The position numbers and the translations under genes were made by a program. The notes under the pieces were generated by a model. The model was not told the origin of the DNA. It made no database searches and was given only the letters and a program-made list of their open reading frames with translations. A stretch of DNA of 64,000 nt from Bacteroidota bacterium (GTDB lineage Bacteria; Bacteroidota; Ignavibacteria; Ignavibacteriales; Ignavibacteriaceae): the NCBI GenBank assembly GCA_021824565.1, contig JAKAKL010000121.1, forward strand, positions 214,363-278,362, in the 5' to 3' direction. Shown here in pieces: positions 47,262 to 56,350 of this stretch (its first letter is position 1; each line of letters opens with the position of its first letter).

Positions 47262-49379
47262 ATGAAAACAATTTTAACGGCTTTTATTATGCTTACACTT
47301 TTTGCATCCACATTTATTATCCCGCAAACAAAATTAGTTTATCCTTATACAAGGAAGGATACCGTAAAAGATAATTACTTCGGGACTGTTGTCCCCGATC
47401 CATACCGGTGGCTTGAAGATGACACAGCGCAGGCGGTTAAAGAATGGGTGAAGGAAGAAAACGATGTAACTTTCAGCTATCTCGATAAAATCCCTTATCG
47501 CGGCAAAATTAAATCCAGGCTTGAGAAGCTCTGGAACTATCCGAAATACTCCGCGCCTTTTAAAGCCGGCGGCAATTATTTCTTCTTCAAGAATGACGGT
47601 CTGCAAAACCAGGCTGTGCTCTATATTCAAAACGGACTTAACGGCAGCCCGGAAGTTTTCCTCGATCCGAATAAGCTTTCAAAGGATGGAACAGTCTCGC
47701 TTTCAACTTATGCGCCTTCAAACGACGGAAAATATTTTGCGTATGGAACCGCTTCCGGCGGCTCTGATTGGAATGAGTTCCATGTTATGGATGTCGCTTC
47801 AAAAATAGTTTTAAGCGACGATCTCAAATGGATTAAGTTCTCCGGCATTGCGTGGTTCAAGGACGGCTTCTTCTACAGCCGCTATCCTACTCCCGCAAAA
47901 GGCGAAGAGCTTACTTCTAAAAATGAGTTTCATAAAATATATTATCATAAGCTCGGAACGGATCAGTCGGAAGATAAATTGATCTACGAAAATCTTAACG
48001 CTCCGAAATTAACAGTCGACGCGCAGACAACTGAAGATGAGAAATTTTTAATTCTTTATCTTTCAACCGGGACAAGCAACAACGCGCTTTATGTTAAAGA
48101 TCTTCAGCATGAAGATTCGCCGATGCTGAAAGTCGTGGACAACTTCGAACATAATTACAGCGTAGTTGACAACATCGGCGATAAGCTTTTGGTCTTGACC
48201 GACAAAAACGCGCCAAGGTACCGGCTCGTTCTGGTTGATCCTAAAAATCCAGAAGAAAAAAATTGGAAGACAATCATACCGGAAAAGAAAGACGTGCTTC
48301 AATCTGTTTCTCTCATCGGAGGGAAGCTGGCTGCAATTTATATGAAGGACGCGAGCAACAGGATGTTCATGTATGATCTTTCCGGCAAGCATGAAGAAGA
48401 GATAAAGCTGCCCGCGCTTGGCACTATCGAAAGCTTAAGCGGAAAGAGAGATGAAAATATCGCTTTCTATGATTTTACTTCCTTCACTTTCCCGCCGACA
48501 ATTTATGAACTGAACGTAGCGAAGAATACTTCTACCGTTTTCCGCAAGCCGGAAATTGATTTTAATTTTTCAGACTACGTTACCAAACAAGTTTTTTATA
48601 AAAGTAAAGACGGCACAAGAGTCCCGATGTTCATAGTTTATAAAAAAGGATTAAAACGGAACGGAAAAAACCCGGCTTTTCTTTATGCGTACGGCGGATT
48701 TGACATAAGCATAAATCCAGCGTTCAGCATAACAAGATTAATCTTTTTAGAAAACGGCGGTGTGCTTGCTATCCCGAATATCCGCGGCGGAGGCGAATAC
48801 GGAGAAGCATGGCATAAAGCGGGCATGCTGGGAAACAAGCAGAATGTGTTCGATGATTTTATCGCCGCGGCAGAATATTTAATTAAAGAGAAATATACTT
48901 CTTCAAAGATGCTTGCTATTAACGGCGCGTCGAACGGCGGAATGCTTATCGGCGCGGTTACAAACCAAAGACCGGATTTGTTCAGAGTAGCAATTCCGCA
49001 AGTCGGCGTGCAGGATATGCTCCGATTCCAGAAATTTACAATCGGCTGGGCTTGGGTAAATGAATACGGCTCAAGCGACGACTCCGCTCAGTTCCAATAT
49101 TTATACAAGTACTCGCCGCTGCAAAATATTAAGTCCGGCGTGAACTATCCCGCTGTTATGGCAACTACGGCTGACCACGATGACCGCGTTGTTCCGGCTC
49201 ATTCATTTAAATATATCGCGACTCTTCAGGATAAATACAAAGGGAACAACCCGGTTATTATTAGAATAGAAACACGGGCTGGACACGGTGCAGGCAAGCC
49301 GACTTCTAAGATTATTGATGAGTGGACGGATATTTGGTCGTTTATTTTTTATAATCTCGGCATGAAGACAATTTATTGA
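47262..49379 (+). CDS. Prolyl oligopeptidase family (S9A) serine peptidase, exported
   Basis: About 705 residues. After a signal peptide (MKTILTAFIMLTLFASTFI) comes the S9A N-terminal YPYTRKDTVKDNYFG and DPYRWLED, a propeller, and a C-terminal hydrolase with nucleophile GASNGGMLIG (about 550), Asp in TADHDDRVVP (about 640) and His in RAGHGAGKP (about 675). It cuts short peptides after proline. I start it at 47262; an in-frame ATG at 47154 would add 36 residues reading out of the repeat array. The gene ends before a bidirectional terminator. Confidence 0.93.
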   Translation: MKTILTAFIMLTLFASTFIIPQTKLVYPYTRKDTVKDNYFGTVVPDPYRWLEDDTAQAVKEWVKEENDVTFSYLDKIPYRGKIKSRLEKLWNYPKYSAPFKAGGNYFFFKNDGLQNQAVLYIQNGLNGSPEVFLDPNKLSKDGTVSLSTYAPSNDGKYFAYGTASGGSDWNEFHVMDVASKIVLSDDLKWIKFSGIAWFKDGFFYSRYPTPAKGEELTSKNEFHKIYYHKLGTDQSEDKLIYENLNAPKLTVDAQTTEDEKFLILYLSTGTSNNALYVKDLQHEDSPMLKVVDNFEHNYSVVDNIGDKLLVLTDKNAPRYRLVLVDPKNPEEKNWKTIIPEKKDVLQSVSLIGGKLAAIYMKDASNRMFMYDLSGKHEEEIKLPALGTIESLSGKRDENIAFYDFTSFTFPPTIYELNVAKNTSTVFRKPEIDFNFSDYVTKQVFYKSKDGTRVPMFIVYKKGLKRNGKNPAFLYAYGGFDISINPAFSITRLIFLENGGVLAIPNIRGGGEYGEAWHKAGMLGNKQNVFDDFIAAAEYLIKEKYTSSKMLAINGASNGGMLIGAVTNQRPDLFRVAIPQVGVQDMLRFQKFTIGWAWVNEYGSSDDSAQFQYLYKYSPLQNIKSGVNYPAVMATTADHDDRVVPAHSFKYIATLQDKYKGNNPVIIRIETRAGHGAGKPTSKIIDEWTDIWSFIFYNLGMKTIY

Positions 49380-49412
49380 AATTGTATTTGGGTGATTTGT
49401 CTTAAAAAATTT

Positions 49413-49451
49413 GGAGTAATGGAACCTTAGAATTCCATTACTCCTTTTTTT
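49413..49451. terminator. Strong bidirectional terminator between prolyl oligopeptidase and pruA
   Basis: A perfect 12-bp stem, GGAGTAATGGAA paired with TTCCATTACTCC, with an eight-base loop, followed on the plus strand by a run of seven T and preceded by an A-rich stretch that serves the minus strand. It lies between convergent genes. Confidence 0.92.
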
Positions 49452-49456
49452 GCGAA

Positions 49457-51088
49457 TTATTTTTCATTCATGAATGGATAGCGCCAATCTTTCGGCGGAA
49501 CAAAAGTTTCTTTAATTGATCTTGCAGTCATCCAGCGCAAAATGTTCATCGCGCTTCCTGCTTTATCATTTGTTCCCGACGCGCGTCCGCCTCCAAACGG
49601 CTGCTGACCCACTACCGCCGCTGTCGGCTTATCATTGATATAAAAATTTCCAGCAGCGTTGCGAAGCTTGTTCGACATCTTAACTAAAATATTTCTGTCC
49701 TGCGACCATATCGCCCCGGTTAACGCGTAAGGAGAAGTTGTATCGCAAAGCTCGAGCGTCTCATCGAATTTATCATCTTCATAAACATAAATTGTAAGCA
49801 CCGGACCAAAGATTTCTTCTTCCATAGTTTTGAAGTGAGGATTTGTAGTTACAATAGTCGTCGGCTCTATGAAAAATCCTTTCGAGTCATCGCACTTGCC
49901 GCCCGTAATTATCTCGGCATCTTTAGATTCCTTTGCGTAATCGATGTATGATTTAATGCTCTTGAAAGCGCCTTTATCAATTACAGCGGACATGAAATTT
50001 GTAAAGTCTTCCGGATCTCCCATTTTTATCTTGCCGACTTCCGCCGTATATTTTGTTTTGAACTCCTGCCAGCGTGATCTGGGAATATACATTCTTGAAG
50101 CAGCCGAGCATTTCTGCCCTTGATATTCGAAAGCGCCGCGGATTGCCGCCACAACAAGCGCATCAACATCGGCAGCGTTGTGTGCGAAAATAAAATCTTT
50201 ACCGCCTGTTTCGCCGACTATACGCGGATAATATTTTGCCTTTTCAATATTCTCTCCAACTGTCTTCCACATTCCTTGAAATACCGAGGTCGATCCTGTA
50301 AAATGAATACCTGCGAGATCGGGGCTTGCAAGAACCGGGTCGCCGACTTCTCCGCCCGAGCCGGGTACGAAATTAATTACTCCCGCAGGCAAGCCGGCTT
50401 CCTGCCAAAGCTTCATTAAAAAGTAAGCTACATAAACAGCGCTCGAAGCGGGCTTCCACAATGAAACGTTTCCTACAATAACCGGAGCCGTCGGAAGGTT
50501 GCCTGCAATAGAAGTAAAGTTGAAAGGCGTAACTGCAAAAACGAATCCTTCAAGCGGGCGGTATTCTTCACGGTTCCACATGCCTTTAGGAGAGTACGGC
50601 TGATCGCTCATTAATTGAGTCATGTAATAAGTGTTGAAGCGCCAGAAATCTATCAGCTCGCAAGCCGAATCTATTTCCGCTTGATAAATTGTTTTGGACT
50701 GCCCGAGCATTGTCGCAGCATTTAATGTAGCGCGCCAGGTTGTTGATAATAATTCCGCAGCCTTTTGAAATACCGAAGCGCGGTGTTCCCACGGCATTTC
50801 CGCCCAGGTTTTTCTCGCTTCGAGCGCTGCGTCTATTGCCATCTGCACTTCTTTTGCGCCGCCTTTATGATAAACGCCTAATAACTTTGAATGATCATGC
50901 GGTGCGCGGATCTCTGCGGTCTTTCCTGTTTTGATTTCCTTTCCGCCGATGATGAGAGGAATTTCTATTTGTTTAGATTGAAGCTCTGCAAGCTTCTTTT
51001 TTAACTCAGCTTTTTCCGGTGTACCAGGCGCATAAGTTAGAACCGGTTCGTTTACCGGCGTTGGCAGTTTGAAATATGAATTCGACAT
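49457..51088 (-). CDS. pruA: L-glutamate gamma-semialdehyde (1-pyrroline-5-carboxylate) dehydrogenase
   Basis: A 543-residue aldehyde dehydrogenase that completes proline breakdown to glutamate, using NAD. Hallmarks are FAVTPFNFTSIAGNLPTAPVI (cofactor region), HFTGSTSVFQ, the catalytic Glu in VGETGGKDFIF and the Cys in YQGQKCSAASRMYIP. The C-terminal QQPFGGGRASGTNDKAGS is also characteristic. Length matches the single-function enzyme found in Bacteroidota and other lines; no proline dehydrogenase is fused or adjacent. Confidence 0.95.
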   Translation of the reverse strand: MSNSYFKLPTPVNEPVLTYAPGTPEKAELKKKLAELQSKQIEIPLIIGGKEIKTGKTAEIRAPHDHSKLLGVYHKGGAKEVQMAIDAALEARKTWAEMPWEHRASVFQKAAELLSTTWRATLNAATMLGQSKTIYQAEIDSACELIDFWRFNTYYMTQLMSDQPYSPKGMWNREEYRPLEGFVFAVTPFNFTSIAGNLPTAPVIVGNVSLWKPASSAVYVAYFLMKLWQEAGLPAGVINFVPGSGGEVGDPVLASPDLAGIHFTGSTSVFQGMWKTVGENIEKAKYYPRIVGETGGKDFIFAHNAADVDALVVAAIRGAFEYQGQKCSAASRMYIPRSRWQEFKTKYTAEVGKIKMGDPEDFTNFMSAVIDKGAFKSIKSYIDYAKESKDAEIITGGKCDDSKGFFIEPTTIVTTNPHFKTMEEEIFGPVLTIYVYEDDKFDETLELCDTTSPYALTGAIWSQDRNILVKMSNKLRNAAGNFYINDKPTAAVVGQQPFGGGRASGTNDKAGSAMNILRWMTARSIKETFVPPKDWRYPFMNEK

Positions 51089-51243
51089 AAAAATTATCCT
51101 TCAGTTTTTTAATACGGGTATTTTTGTACCCTTTAATTTTAAATTCATTATTTAAATTTATGATTGGATGAATGTAAATCCAAAAAGATGTCAAAGCAGA
51201 TGCAGCTAGCGGAAGTTTAACAGATTTAGAGAGGAAATTATTG

Positions 51244-51318
<75 letters not shown>

Positions 51319-51324
51319 ATTATT

Positions 51325-51570
51325 TTATGACAATATTCTTTTTAGTTTTCTTCTTCCTGCCGCTGTTTTATAATAGCGCTCTTTATTTACAGCTTCTTCT
51401 TTGTTATTAAACTCTTCTTTATAAACTAATTTCCACGACATAAATTTGCTCGTATATTTCGATTTACCCGAATTATGTTCCTTCAGTCTACGTTCAATGT
51501 CATTCGTAAATCCAACATACGTTCTTTCAGAATTTAAGCTCTTTAATATATAAACAATATATATTTCCAT
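51325..51570 (-). CDS. Free-standing GIY-YIG nuclease
   Basis: An 81-residue single-domain nuclease: VYILKSLNSERTYVGFTND carries the GIY-YIG core (YI...YVG), followed by Arg in DIERRLKEHN and Glu in NKEEAVNKERYY, then a basic tail. It resembles the small UvrC-N-like GIY-YIG proteins that are abundant in Bacteroidota. Its ATG begins 8 bp after a truncated copy of the neighbouring tRNA-Arg and its stop lies 6 bp before the intact copy. No Shine-Dalgarno is seen, so expression may depend on read-through from the tRNA-half promoter. The placement suggests a selfish element that homes into the tRNA gene. Confidence 0.88.
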   Translation of the reverse strand: MEIYIVYILKSLNSERTYVGFTNDIERRLKEHNSGKSKYTSKFMSWKLVYKEEFNNKEEAVNKERYYKTAAGRRKLKRILS

Positions 51571-51578
51571 TTATACTG

Positions 51579-51717
51579 AAGTTTAAGAAACTTCTGCTCC
51601 CCGCCTCGACCGACTTAAATCGGAATTGTCCGCCTTGAACTATGCAAGTCGGGCAGGCCCGCCTCGACCGACACGAGTCGGGCAGGTATCCATACTGAGC
51701 TACGGGGGCATTATTTT
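51579..51717 (-). pseudogene. Duplicated 5' half of tRNA-Arg, interrupted by an 87-bp insert
   Basis: Bases 51687-51717 and 51579-51599 together repeat 51275-51326 of the intact gene: nine upstream bases, the acceptor 5' strand, D-arm and anticodon arm, with one visible mismatch that changes the anticodon loop to CTT. Similarity stops inside the 3' strand of the anticodon stem. The variable and T arms are missing, so it cannot give a tRNA. The 87-bp insert lies in the D-arm region. Confidence 0.9.
51600..51686. mobile_element. GC-rich palindromic REP/MITE-like insert
   Basis: An 87-bp segment, far richer in G and C than its surroundings, inserted in the truncated tRNA copy. It comprises two related units, 51600-51657 and 51658-51686, each beginning CCCGCCTCGACCGAC and ending GTCGGGCAGG, so each unit has imperfect inverted ends and can fold (for example CCGAC/GTCGG). 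No coding capacity. It resembles interspersed palindromic elements of other bacteria; its movement enzyme is not in the window. Confidence 0.75.
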
Positions 51718-51816
51718 TTTAGCGTACAAAAATACTCAACTTATTTATCAGTGGAAAGAACCAGATCTAACTTCTCCCAAAAGCATAAAAGGTCAGCGGA
51801 CTTAATATCTTACTAA

Positions 51817-52230
51817 TTAATTGCTGCATAGGTTTTTTCTTCCCATTCTTTTTATATAAACAAAATTCAAAGCATAGGAAACAGCTATTATAACAAAGCA
51901 TCCAGCGGATATTAAAACACTGTTTGAAAAATAAATCGAAGTAACCGAAGCGGCTAATAGCAGCGTCATTGTTTGAGCAAGCAAAATATTTTTGTCCTTA
52001 CCTAAAAGAATTGATATCCCATTCACACTATACGACTTTACAGCATTCCTAACCAGATAAACAATCCAAACAACAATAACCACGCCGCCCATACCTGTCA
52101 GAAATCCCTTTACAAAATCCTGCATTTCGTGATTTGCCTTTGACAAGCCCGGCAGAATAACATCCAGGGTAATAGCCAGTAATGATGCAGCTATGGAAAA
52201 CAACGCTGCTTTTTTATTTTTTATTTTCAT
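51817..52230 (-). CDS. Small membrane protein in ECF sigma operon
   Basis: A 137-residue protein with about four hydrophobic helices (ALFSIAASLLAITLDVIL, FLTGMGGVVIVVWIVYLV, then two more near the end) and basic termini. No family recognised. Its start overlaps the preceding gene by four bases, and it is the last of four coupled genes (hydrolase, ECF sigma, membrane protein, this one). It may serve in the sigma-factor signalling module or be one of its targets. Confidence 0.75.
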   Translation of the reverse strand: MKIKNKKAALFSIAASLLAITLDVILPGLSKANHEMQDFVKGFLTGMGGVVIVVWIVYLVRNAVKSYSVNGISILLGKDKNILLAQTMTLLLAASVTSIYFSNSVLISAGCFVIIAVSYALNFVYIKRMGRKNLCSN

Positions 52231-52844
52231 AATGACTCCTTTAAATCATCTTTTATTTTAATTAATTCTTTTTCAATCGGTGCGTTTTCATTCCTAAATC
52301 TCCGCATCCTGAACTTAATGCCTAAGAACAATACTGCAATCAAAAGTGCGCTCATCACTGTATGGAAGCCGATCCTTTCAAGTCCAGGCATGCCGTTAAG
52401 AAGATCAAGGTAAATAATATTAAGCGCTGCAATCAATACGGCGCCGAATACTTTAAAGTCCTTTTTGAAAAACTCTCGCTGCGCTGAAAAATTCTTAAGC
52501 ACCTCGTCAATAAAATCTACGCTGTTCTCCTTTACGTTAAACTTCGCAGTCTTTAACTGAAGTTTTAAATATCTTGTCCAAAAGACAGTTATTGAAATTA
52601 AGAGCACTGCTACAGCCGCAGTCTTAAATACGGTAGGCGGCGTAGCAATAAGCATTGTATAGATCAGAAGTATGACCGCAATAATTATCCCGGCAGTCTT
52701 TACGGCATTAATCCGAAATATTTTTTTCTCAAACTTTTTCAGCATGGACAAAGCAGACTCGGTGATTTTTCCCTCATCCATTTTAATTTCTGAAGCAGCC
52801 TTTTGTTTCTGCCAATTATTTTTTAATACATCTAGTTCTTTCAT
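52227..52844 (-). CDS. Membrane protein, probable anti-sigma partner of the ECF factor
   Basis: A 205-residue protein. A soluble N-terminal segment (about 1-45, ELDVLKNNWQKQK) is followed by two close hydrophobic helices (about 48-66 and 72-90), a helical charged region (about 95-135), two further hydrophobic segments and a basic end. It lacks the zinc motif of classic anti-sigma factors. Position directly after the ECF gene with a four-base overlap, and a cytoplasmic N-terminus before membrane helices, fit an anti-sigma role, but this is inference. Confidence 0.7.
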   Translation of the reverse strand: MKELDVLKNNWQKQKAASEIKMDEGKITESALSMLKKFEKKIFRINAVKTAGIIIAVILLIYTMLIATPPTVFKTAAVAVLLISITVFWTRYLKLQLKTAKFNVKENSVDFIDEVLKNFSAQREFFKKDFKVFGAVLIAALNIIYLDLLNGMPGLERIGFHTVMSALLIAVLFLGIKFRMRRFRNENAPIEKELIKIKDDLKESL

Positions 52845-53353
52845 TCCATTCCTCCCATAGTTTTAGCCAGGGCGGTTTTTATTCTATTAATTTTTACACC
52901 TACATAATTCTGACTTATTCCTACGATCTCCGAAATCTCTTCGTAGCTTGTGCCTTCGAGGAACAGACCGATAATAATTCTGTCCTGTTTGCCTAACTCT
53001 GCAATTGCTTTGTGAAGGTTCTTTAAATCGTCATCCAGGCTTTTTTCAAACGGACTGCCCGCATGCATCTCTTCAAGTTCGTGTGGCTCTAGGTTTTGGA
53101 ACCTGCCGGATTTTGTCTTATATCTTTTGTTAAACAGAAGCGCGGAGTTTACAGTAATCCTATAAATCCATGTGCTGATTTTTGATTCGTTCCTAAAGCC
53201 GTCAAGACTGCGCCAGACGTTTGCCATTACTTCCTGGAACAGGTCGTCTACTTCATCCTTGTTGTTCAGCGAAGTATAACAAAGCCTGAATATCCTGTCT
53301 TTGTTTTCTTTGAAGACTTCGTTAAATAGTTTTTCTTTTTCTTCGGAGCTCAT
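52841..53353 (-). CDS. ECF-family RNA polymerase sigma factor
   Basis: A 170-residue sigma factor. Region 2 shows DRIFRLCYTSLNNKDEVDDLFQEVMANVWRSL in parts (about 16-45) with STWIYRITVNSALL (about 60); region 4 has LGKQDRIIIGLFLEGTSYEE and SQNYVGVKINRIKTAL. It is coupled to an alpha/beta hydrolase gene upstream and a membrane protein downstream, each overlapping by four bases. In contrast to the sigma factor at 9904, no zinc anti-sigma gene follows. Confidence 0.9.
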   Translation of the reverse strand: MSSEEKEKLFNEVFKENKDRIFRLCYTSLNNKDEVDDLFQEVMANVWRSLDGFRNESKISTWIYRITVNSALLFNKRYKTKSGRFQNLEPHELEEMHAGSPFEKSLDDDLKNLHKAIAELGKQDRIIIGLFLEGTSYEEISEIVGISQNYVGVKINRIKTALAKTMGGME

Positions 53354-54210
53354 TCAGAAAGAAACCTTGTAATTTGAGAGTTAAGCCATTCCGGCGCATC
53401 TAACATAATAAAATGTTTTGAATCATCTGAAACCGCGATCGATTTATTCTTTAGGTTTTCATACTGTGCTGCAAAAATTTTCGGAGTTGTTACTTTGTTG
53501 AATCCCAGCTGCTCTTTCCCTTTCCACGTCCCGATTATCAAAGCACTGCATTTTATTTTTTTCAGCTCCGGTCTCAAGTCGGTCGATATCATTTCATAAG
53601 TCGCTGCGGCAATTGCATTCCGGTCCGAGAGCATCATCCAGTTCAAGACGGTATCAATATCTTTTTCGCCGCTAATTAAGCCTGAGAGCATGGCTCTCTC
53701 GCTTTTCTTAAATTCTTCATCGTTTTGTTTAAGGATCATGTCTTCATAAATCTTTCCCTGCTGCTTTGCCTTTTCGACAGTTATTGCAGGACTGTAAACA
53801 GCAAGCGCAAACGGGAACGAGTCCACTATGATCAGCTTTGAAAATACATCCGGGTTCTCAGCAGCGGCTTTAAGCGCGATGAACCCGCTCAAGCTGTGCC
53901 CGATCAGAACGGGATGCTGCAGCTTCTGCTGATTAATAAATTTTATAATGTCTTTAATTATCCGGTCTATTTTGAAGGTACCGTCCGGCGGCATGCCGGC
54001 AAATCCCGCGTACGAAATTTCGTAACAGCAATAACCGGCGGACAGCTTATTAACGGCGCTGTCCCATACACTTCCTTTGCAGCCAAGACCCGGCAAAAAA
54101 ATTACAGGCCTGCCTTTCCCTTTCTTAATAAATGAAATCGAGCTTTGCGGCAGCGTTTGTGAAGTATAAAAAAACAAAACAGCAGTAAAAAGTAAAAACA
54201 ATCTTTTCAT
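53350..54210 (-). CDS. Exported alpha/beta hydrolase
   Basis: A 286-residue protein with a signal peptide (MKRLFLLFTAVLFFYTSQT) and an alpha/beta hydrolase fold: oxyanion loop VIFLPGLGCKG (about 35), nucleophile Ser in VLIGHSLSGFIAL (about 103), and late His in DDSKHFIMLDAPE (about 266). The substrate is unknown. It is first of four overlapping genes with an ECF sigma factor in second place, an unusual opening gene for a regulatory operon. It may act on an envelope substrate that also signals to the sigma factor, though this is a guess. Confidence 0.8.
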   Translation of the reverse strand: MKRLFLLFTAVLFFYTSQTLPQSSISFIKKGKGRPVIFLPGLGCKGSVWDSAVNKLSAGYCCYEISYAGFAGMPPDGTFKIDRIIKDIIKFINQQKLQHPVLIGHSLSGFIALKAAAENPDVFSKLIIVDSFPFALAVYSPAITVEKAKQQGKIYEDMILKQNDEEFKKSERAMLSGLISGEKDIDTVLNWMMLSDRNAIAAATYEMISTDLRPELKKIKCSALIIGTWKGKEQLGFNKVTTPKIFAAQYENLKNKSIAVSDDSKHFIMLDAPEWLNSQITRFLSE

Positions 54211-54316
54211 AATATTTCCGGCTCTCTAAATAATTTTTTTCATCTACATTACTTTAGAGAATCTAAAGCCGGAAATATTACAGTCTGATTGAAAAATTTT
54301 TCCGCTGCTGATGTTT

Positions 54317-54910
54317 TTATTCCGCAGTCTCTATCTTAAACGGAACTTTCAGCTTTTCCCACCGGAGATAAGCCGTGCACGATGTTCCCGCCAGATCATC
54401 AAACCCGTATGAAAGCCATTCCTGGAAAGGAACTTTAACCGGAGTAACTTTTATCCGTAGAGCATCTTCCTTTTCATTATATAAAAAGCTGCCCCAGATA
54501 GTTGTATCCTTATTGAATATTACAGTCCATTCTTTCGGTTCGGGAATGAAGTCCATGCTGTACTTGCCTGCCGGAAGTTTGTGCCCGTCAATCGTAACGT
54601 CTTTGCTGAACTCGATAGTAGTGCATTCATTGGCTCCGCCGCGCCACGGGAAAGGTTTGTCTTTAGATTCTTTTGTTCCCGGTGCCATGCCGTATGGGAC
54701 TAATCCGCCCCAGATCTTTCTTCCTTTTACTCCCGGTCTGCTGTATGAAATATTTATATCGGTATCTATTCCGATCCTTTGAAATACCCCGGCTTTTAAA
54801 CTTAGACGGGGCTTCTTCGCCTTCTGCATTTGAGCTGAAGCCGTGGATGAAAGAATAAAAATTAATGAAAATAGAAAAACGATGCCGCTGAAAAGCTTTT
54901 TTTGTTTCAT
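54317..54910 (-). CDS. DUF2911 exported protein
   Basis: About 197 residues. A signal peptide (KKLFSGIVFLFSLIFILSSTASA) precedes a beta-rich domain of the DUF2911 family, recognisable by ISYSRPGVKGRKIWGGLVPYG (in part), then WRGGANECTTIEFSKDV and LPAGKYSMDFIPEP. Start chosen at 54910 because TGAGGA lies just upstream; an in-frame ATG at 54988 would add 26 residues. Function of DUF2911 is unknown; members are common in Bacteroidota. It stands alone between the hydrolase operon and the unknown paralogue pair. Confidence 0.85.
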   Translation of the reverse strand: MKQKKLFSGIVFLFSLIFILSSTASAQMQKAKKPRLSLKAGVFQRIGIDTDINISYSRPGVKGRKIWGGLVPYGMAPGTKESKDKPFPWRGGANECTTIEFSKDVTIDGHKLPAGKYSMDFIPEPKEWTVIFNKDTTIWGSFLYNEKEDALRIKVTPVKVPFQEWLSYGFDDLAGTSCTAYLRWEKLKVPFKIETAE

Positions 54911-55221
54911 AACTTCCTCACAAAATTGATTTATGGATTTAACCGCGGCATAATAATAGAGATATTCCATTAATAATTCAATACTCAATAAAGATTCGGC
55001 AGGTAAAATTTCTCTATAATAAATTTTTATTGAAGTTGAAATAAAATTCTTAGTGAAAACGTTAGCGCTAAGAACAAAATAGCGGCTATGCTCTTAGCGC
55101 TCTGCATGTTTAGCCGTGTATTTGCTTCCGGCGAGTTAATAGAAACATACTAAAAAATTCAAAGCGCATGATTGATATTATCGGCTTTAATATTTAAGTT
55201 AGACAAAAAGGAAAGGGACAA
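54911..55221. other. Intergenic region with an inverted repeat
   Basis: The 311 bp separating DUF2911 from the paralogue pair are AT-rich. A perfect 10-bp inverted repeat (55064-55073 with 55092-55101) is present. Its loop also holds AGCGGCTATG. I saw no gene. Confidence 0.5.
55064..55101. repeat. Inverted repeat upstream of the unknown paralogue pair
   Basis: AGCGCTAAGA at 55064-55073 is mirrored by TCTTAGCGCT at 55092-55101, with an 18-bp spacer. No U-run follows, so it is not a typical terminator; a regulator-binding site or mRNA hairpin is possible. It lies about 120 bp before the first paralogue. Confidence 0.6.
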
Positions 55222-56277
55222 ATGTATTTAGACATTTTAAATTCGGAAAATTCAAAGACCGGTGTTGAAACCGAGGCAAACCTAATTAGGGCTGCGCTTC
55301 TTATGTCCGACAAGATAACAGTTGCGGGCAAGTGCTCCTTCTTCCTATATCTCAAAGAATATTTGGATAAGACTGACTTAGAACATAAAAAGGAACTTCT
55401 TATTGACAACGTAAAAAGTCTTTACAAAAAGCATCCCAAGTTAGTTAATTATTACTGCCGGACAATTGACCTATACACATCTATGATGAAGAAAAAAAGC
55501 AAAAGCAACGACGCCACTCTTGCTATGATGAAGTTGAAGCCTTACCTGGACCACTTTCAAAATGATATTATTGAGTATTATAACAAAATCGCCGGCGCTT
55601 ATAAAATTACTGACTTAGTGCGGTTTGCCGACTGTGAGCGAAATAATATTACAATATTCGTAAAGTCTGATACTTCTTCCAAAGCAAATATTTTTTTAAT
55701 TAAAACCATTACAAAAAATATTGACGACATTTTAATCCTCGACTCGAACGTATTCGGCATGGCAAGTTATAAGGAGTTAAACGATCATGATGACGAATTT
55801 GTCGGATTTTTCCAAAATACCTCCGATCCGATTTTCGTATGGAAGCCCATGTTGAAGATGAAAGTGTTACGTAACCTCGATTACGAACACCTCAAGACAA
55901 TACGAAATAATTATATTTCCGTTACAGAGCCGTTCCGCAATGAGCTTCTACACGTCAGTGAAACTTTAAGAAAAATATTTTTTTCTGAAGAAAATATACA
56001 GGCGCTTAAAGAGCATTGCGATAACGTGTGCCGGCTTGCTGTCGAGTTCGAGAAGGTCGAAATAGAAAATGCGCTCATTGAAAACTTAATAAAAGCAGGC
56101 ACCGAATCGAAGCAATTAAAGATAAACTTTGCCGTAACAAGCCTTGACAATATGATTCGGATGCTTGAGCGAATTGGAATAATTACCGAAAAGGAAAGAA
56201 TGTATTCATGCTGGGAGCTTAGTCAAAATATAAATCTGTCTATGAGCGTACCGTTCCTTATTGCGGAGGAAGAATAA
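55222..56277 (+). CDS. Unknown protein, tandem paralogue A (351 residues)
   Basis: A 351-residue soluble protein I do not recognise. It opens MYLDILNSENSKTG, and its closest visible relative is the next gene, also 351 residues. Shared parts are the first 40 residues (LIRAALLMSDKITVAGKCS here), a central ILDSNVFGMASYKELN stretch that follows a run ending in NIDDI, and the C-terminal quarter (NFAVTSLDNMIRMLERIGIITEKE). Predicted mainly helical with a beta patch in the middle. No signal peptide, membrane helix or known catalytic motif. Ribosome site AAAGGAAAGGGAC precedes the ATG. Possibly part of a two-gene system with its paralogue. Confidence 0.8.
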   Translation: MYLDILNSENSKTGVETEANLIRAALLMSDKITVAGKCSFFLYLKEYLDKTDLEHKKELLIDNVKSLYKKHPKLVNYYCRTIDLYTSMMKKKSKSNDATLAMMKLKPYLDHFQNDIIEYYNKIAGAYKITDLVRFADCERNNITIFVKSDTSSKANIFLIKTITKNIDDILILDSNVFGMASYKELNDHDDEFVGFFQNTSDPIFVWKPMLKMKVLRNLDYEHLKTIRNNYISVTEPFRNELLHVSETLRKIFFSEENIQALKEHCDNVCRLAVEFEKVEIENALIENLIKAGTESKQLKINFAVTSLDNMIRMLERIGIITEKERMYSCWELSQNINLSMSVPFLIAEEE

Positions 56278-56350
56278 TTCTCAAAACAAAACCCAAAGCG
56301 AATAATCAAATGTTTTAAAATTTAAATTAATCAAATATGAAGAGGGACAA

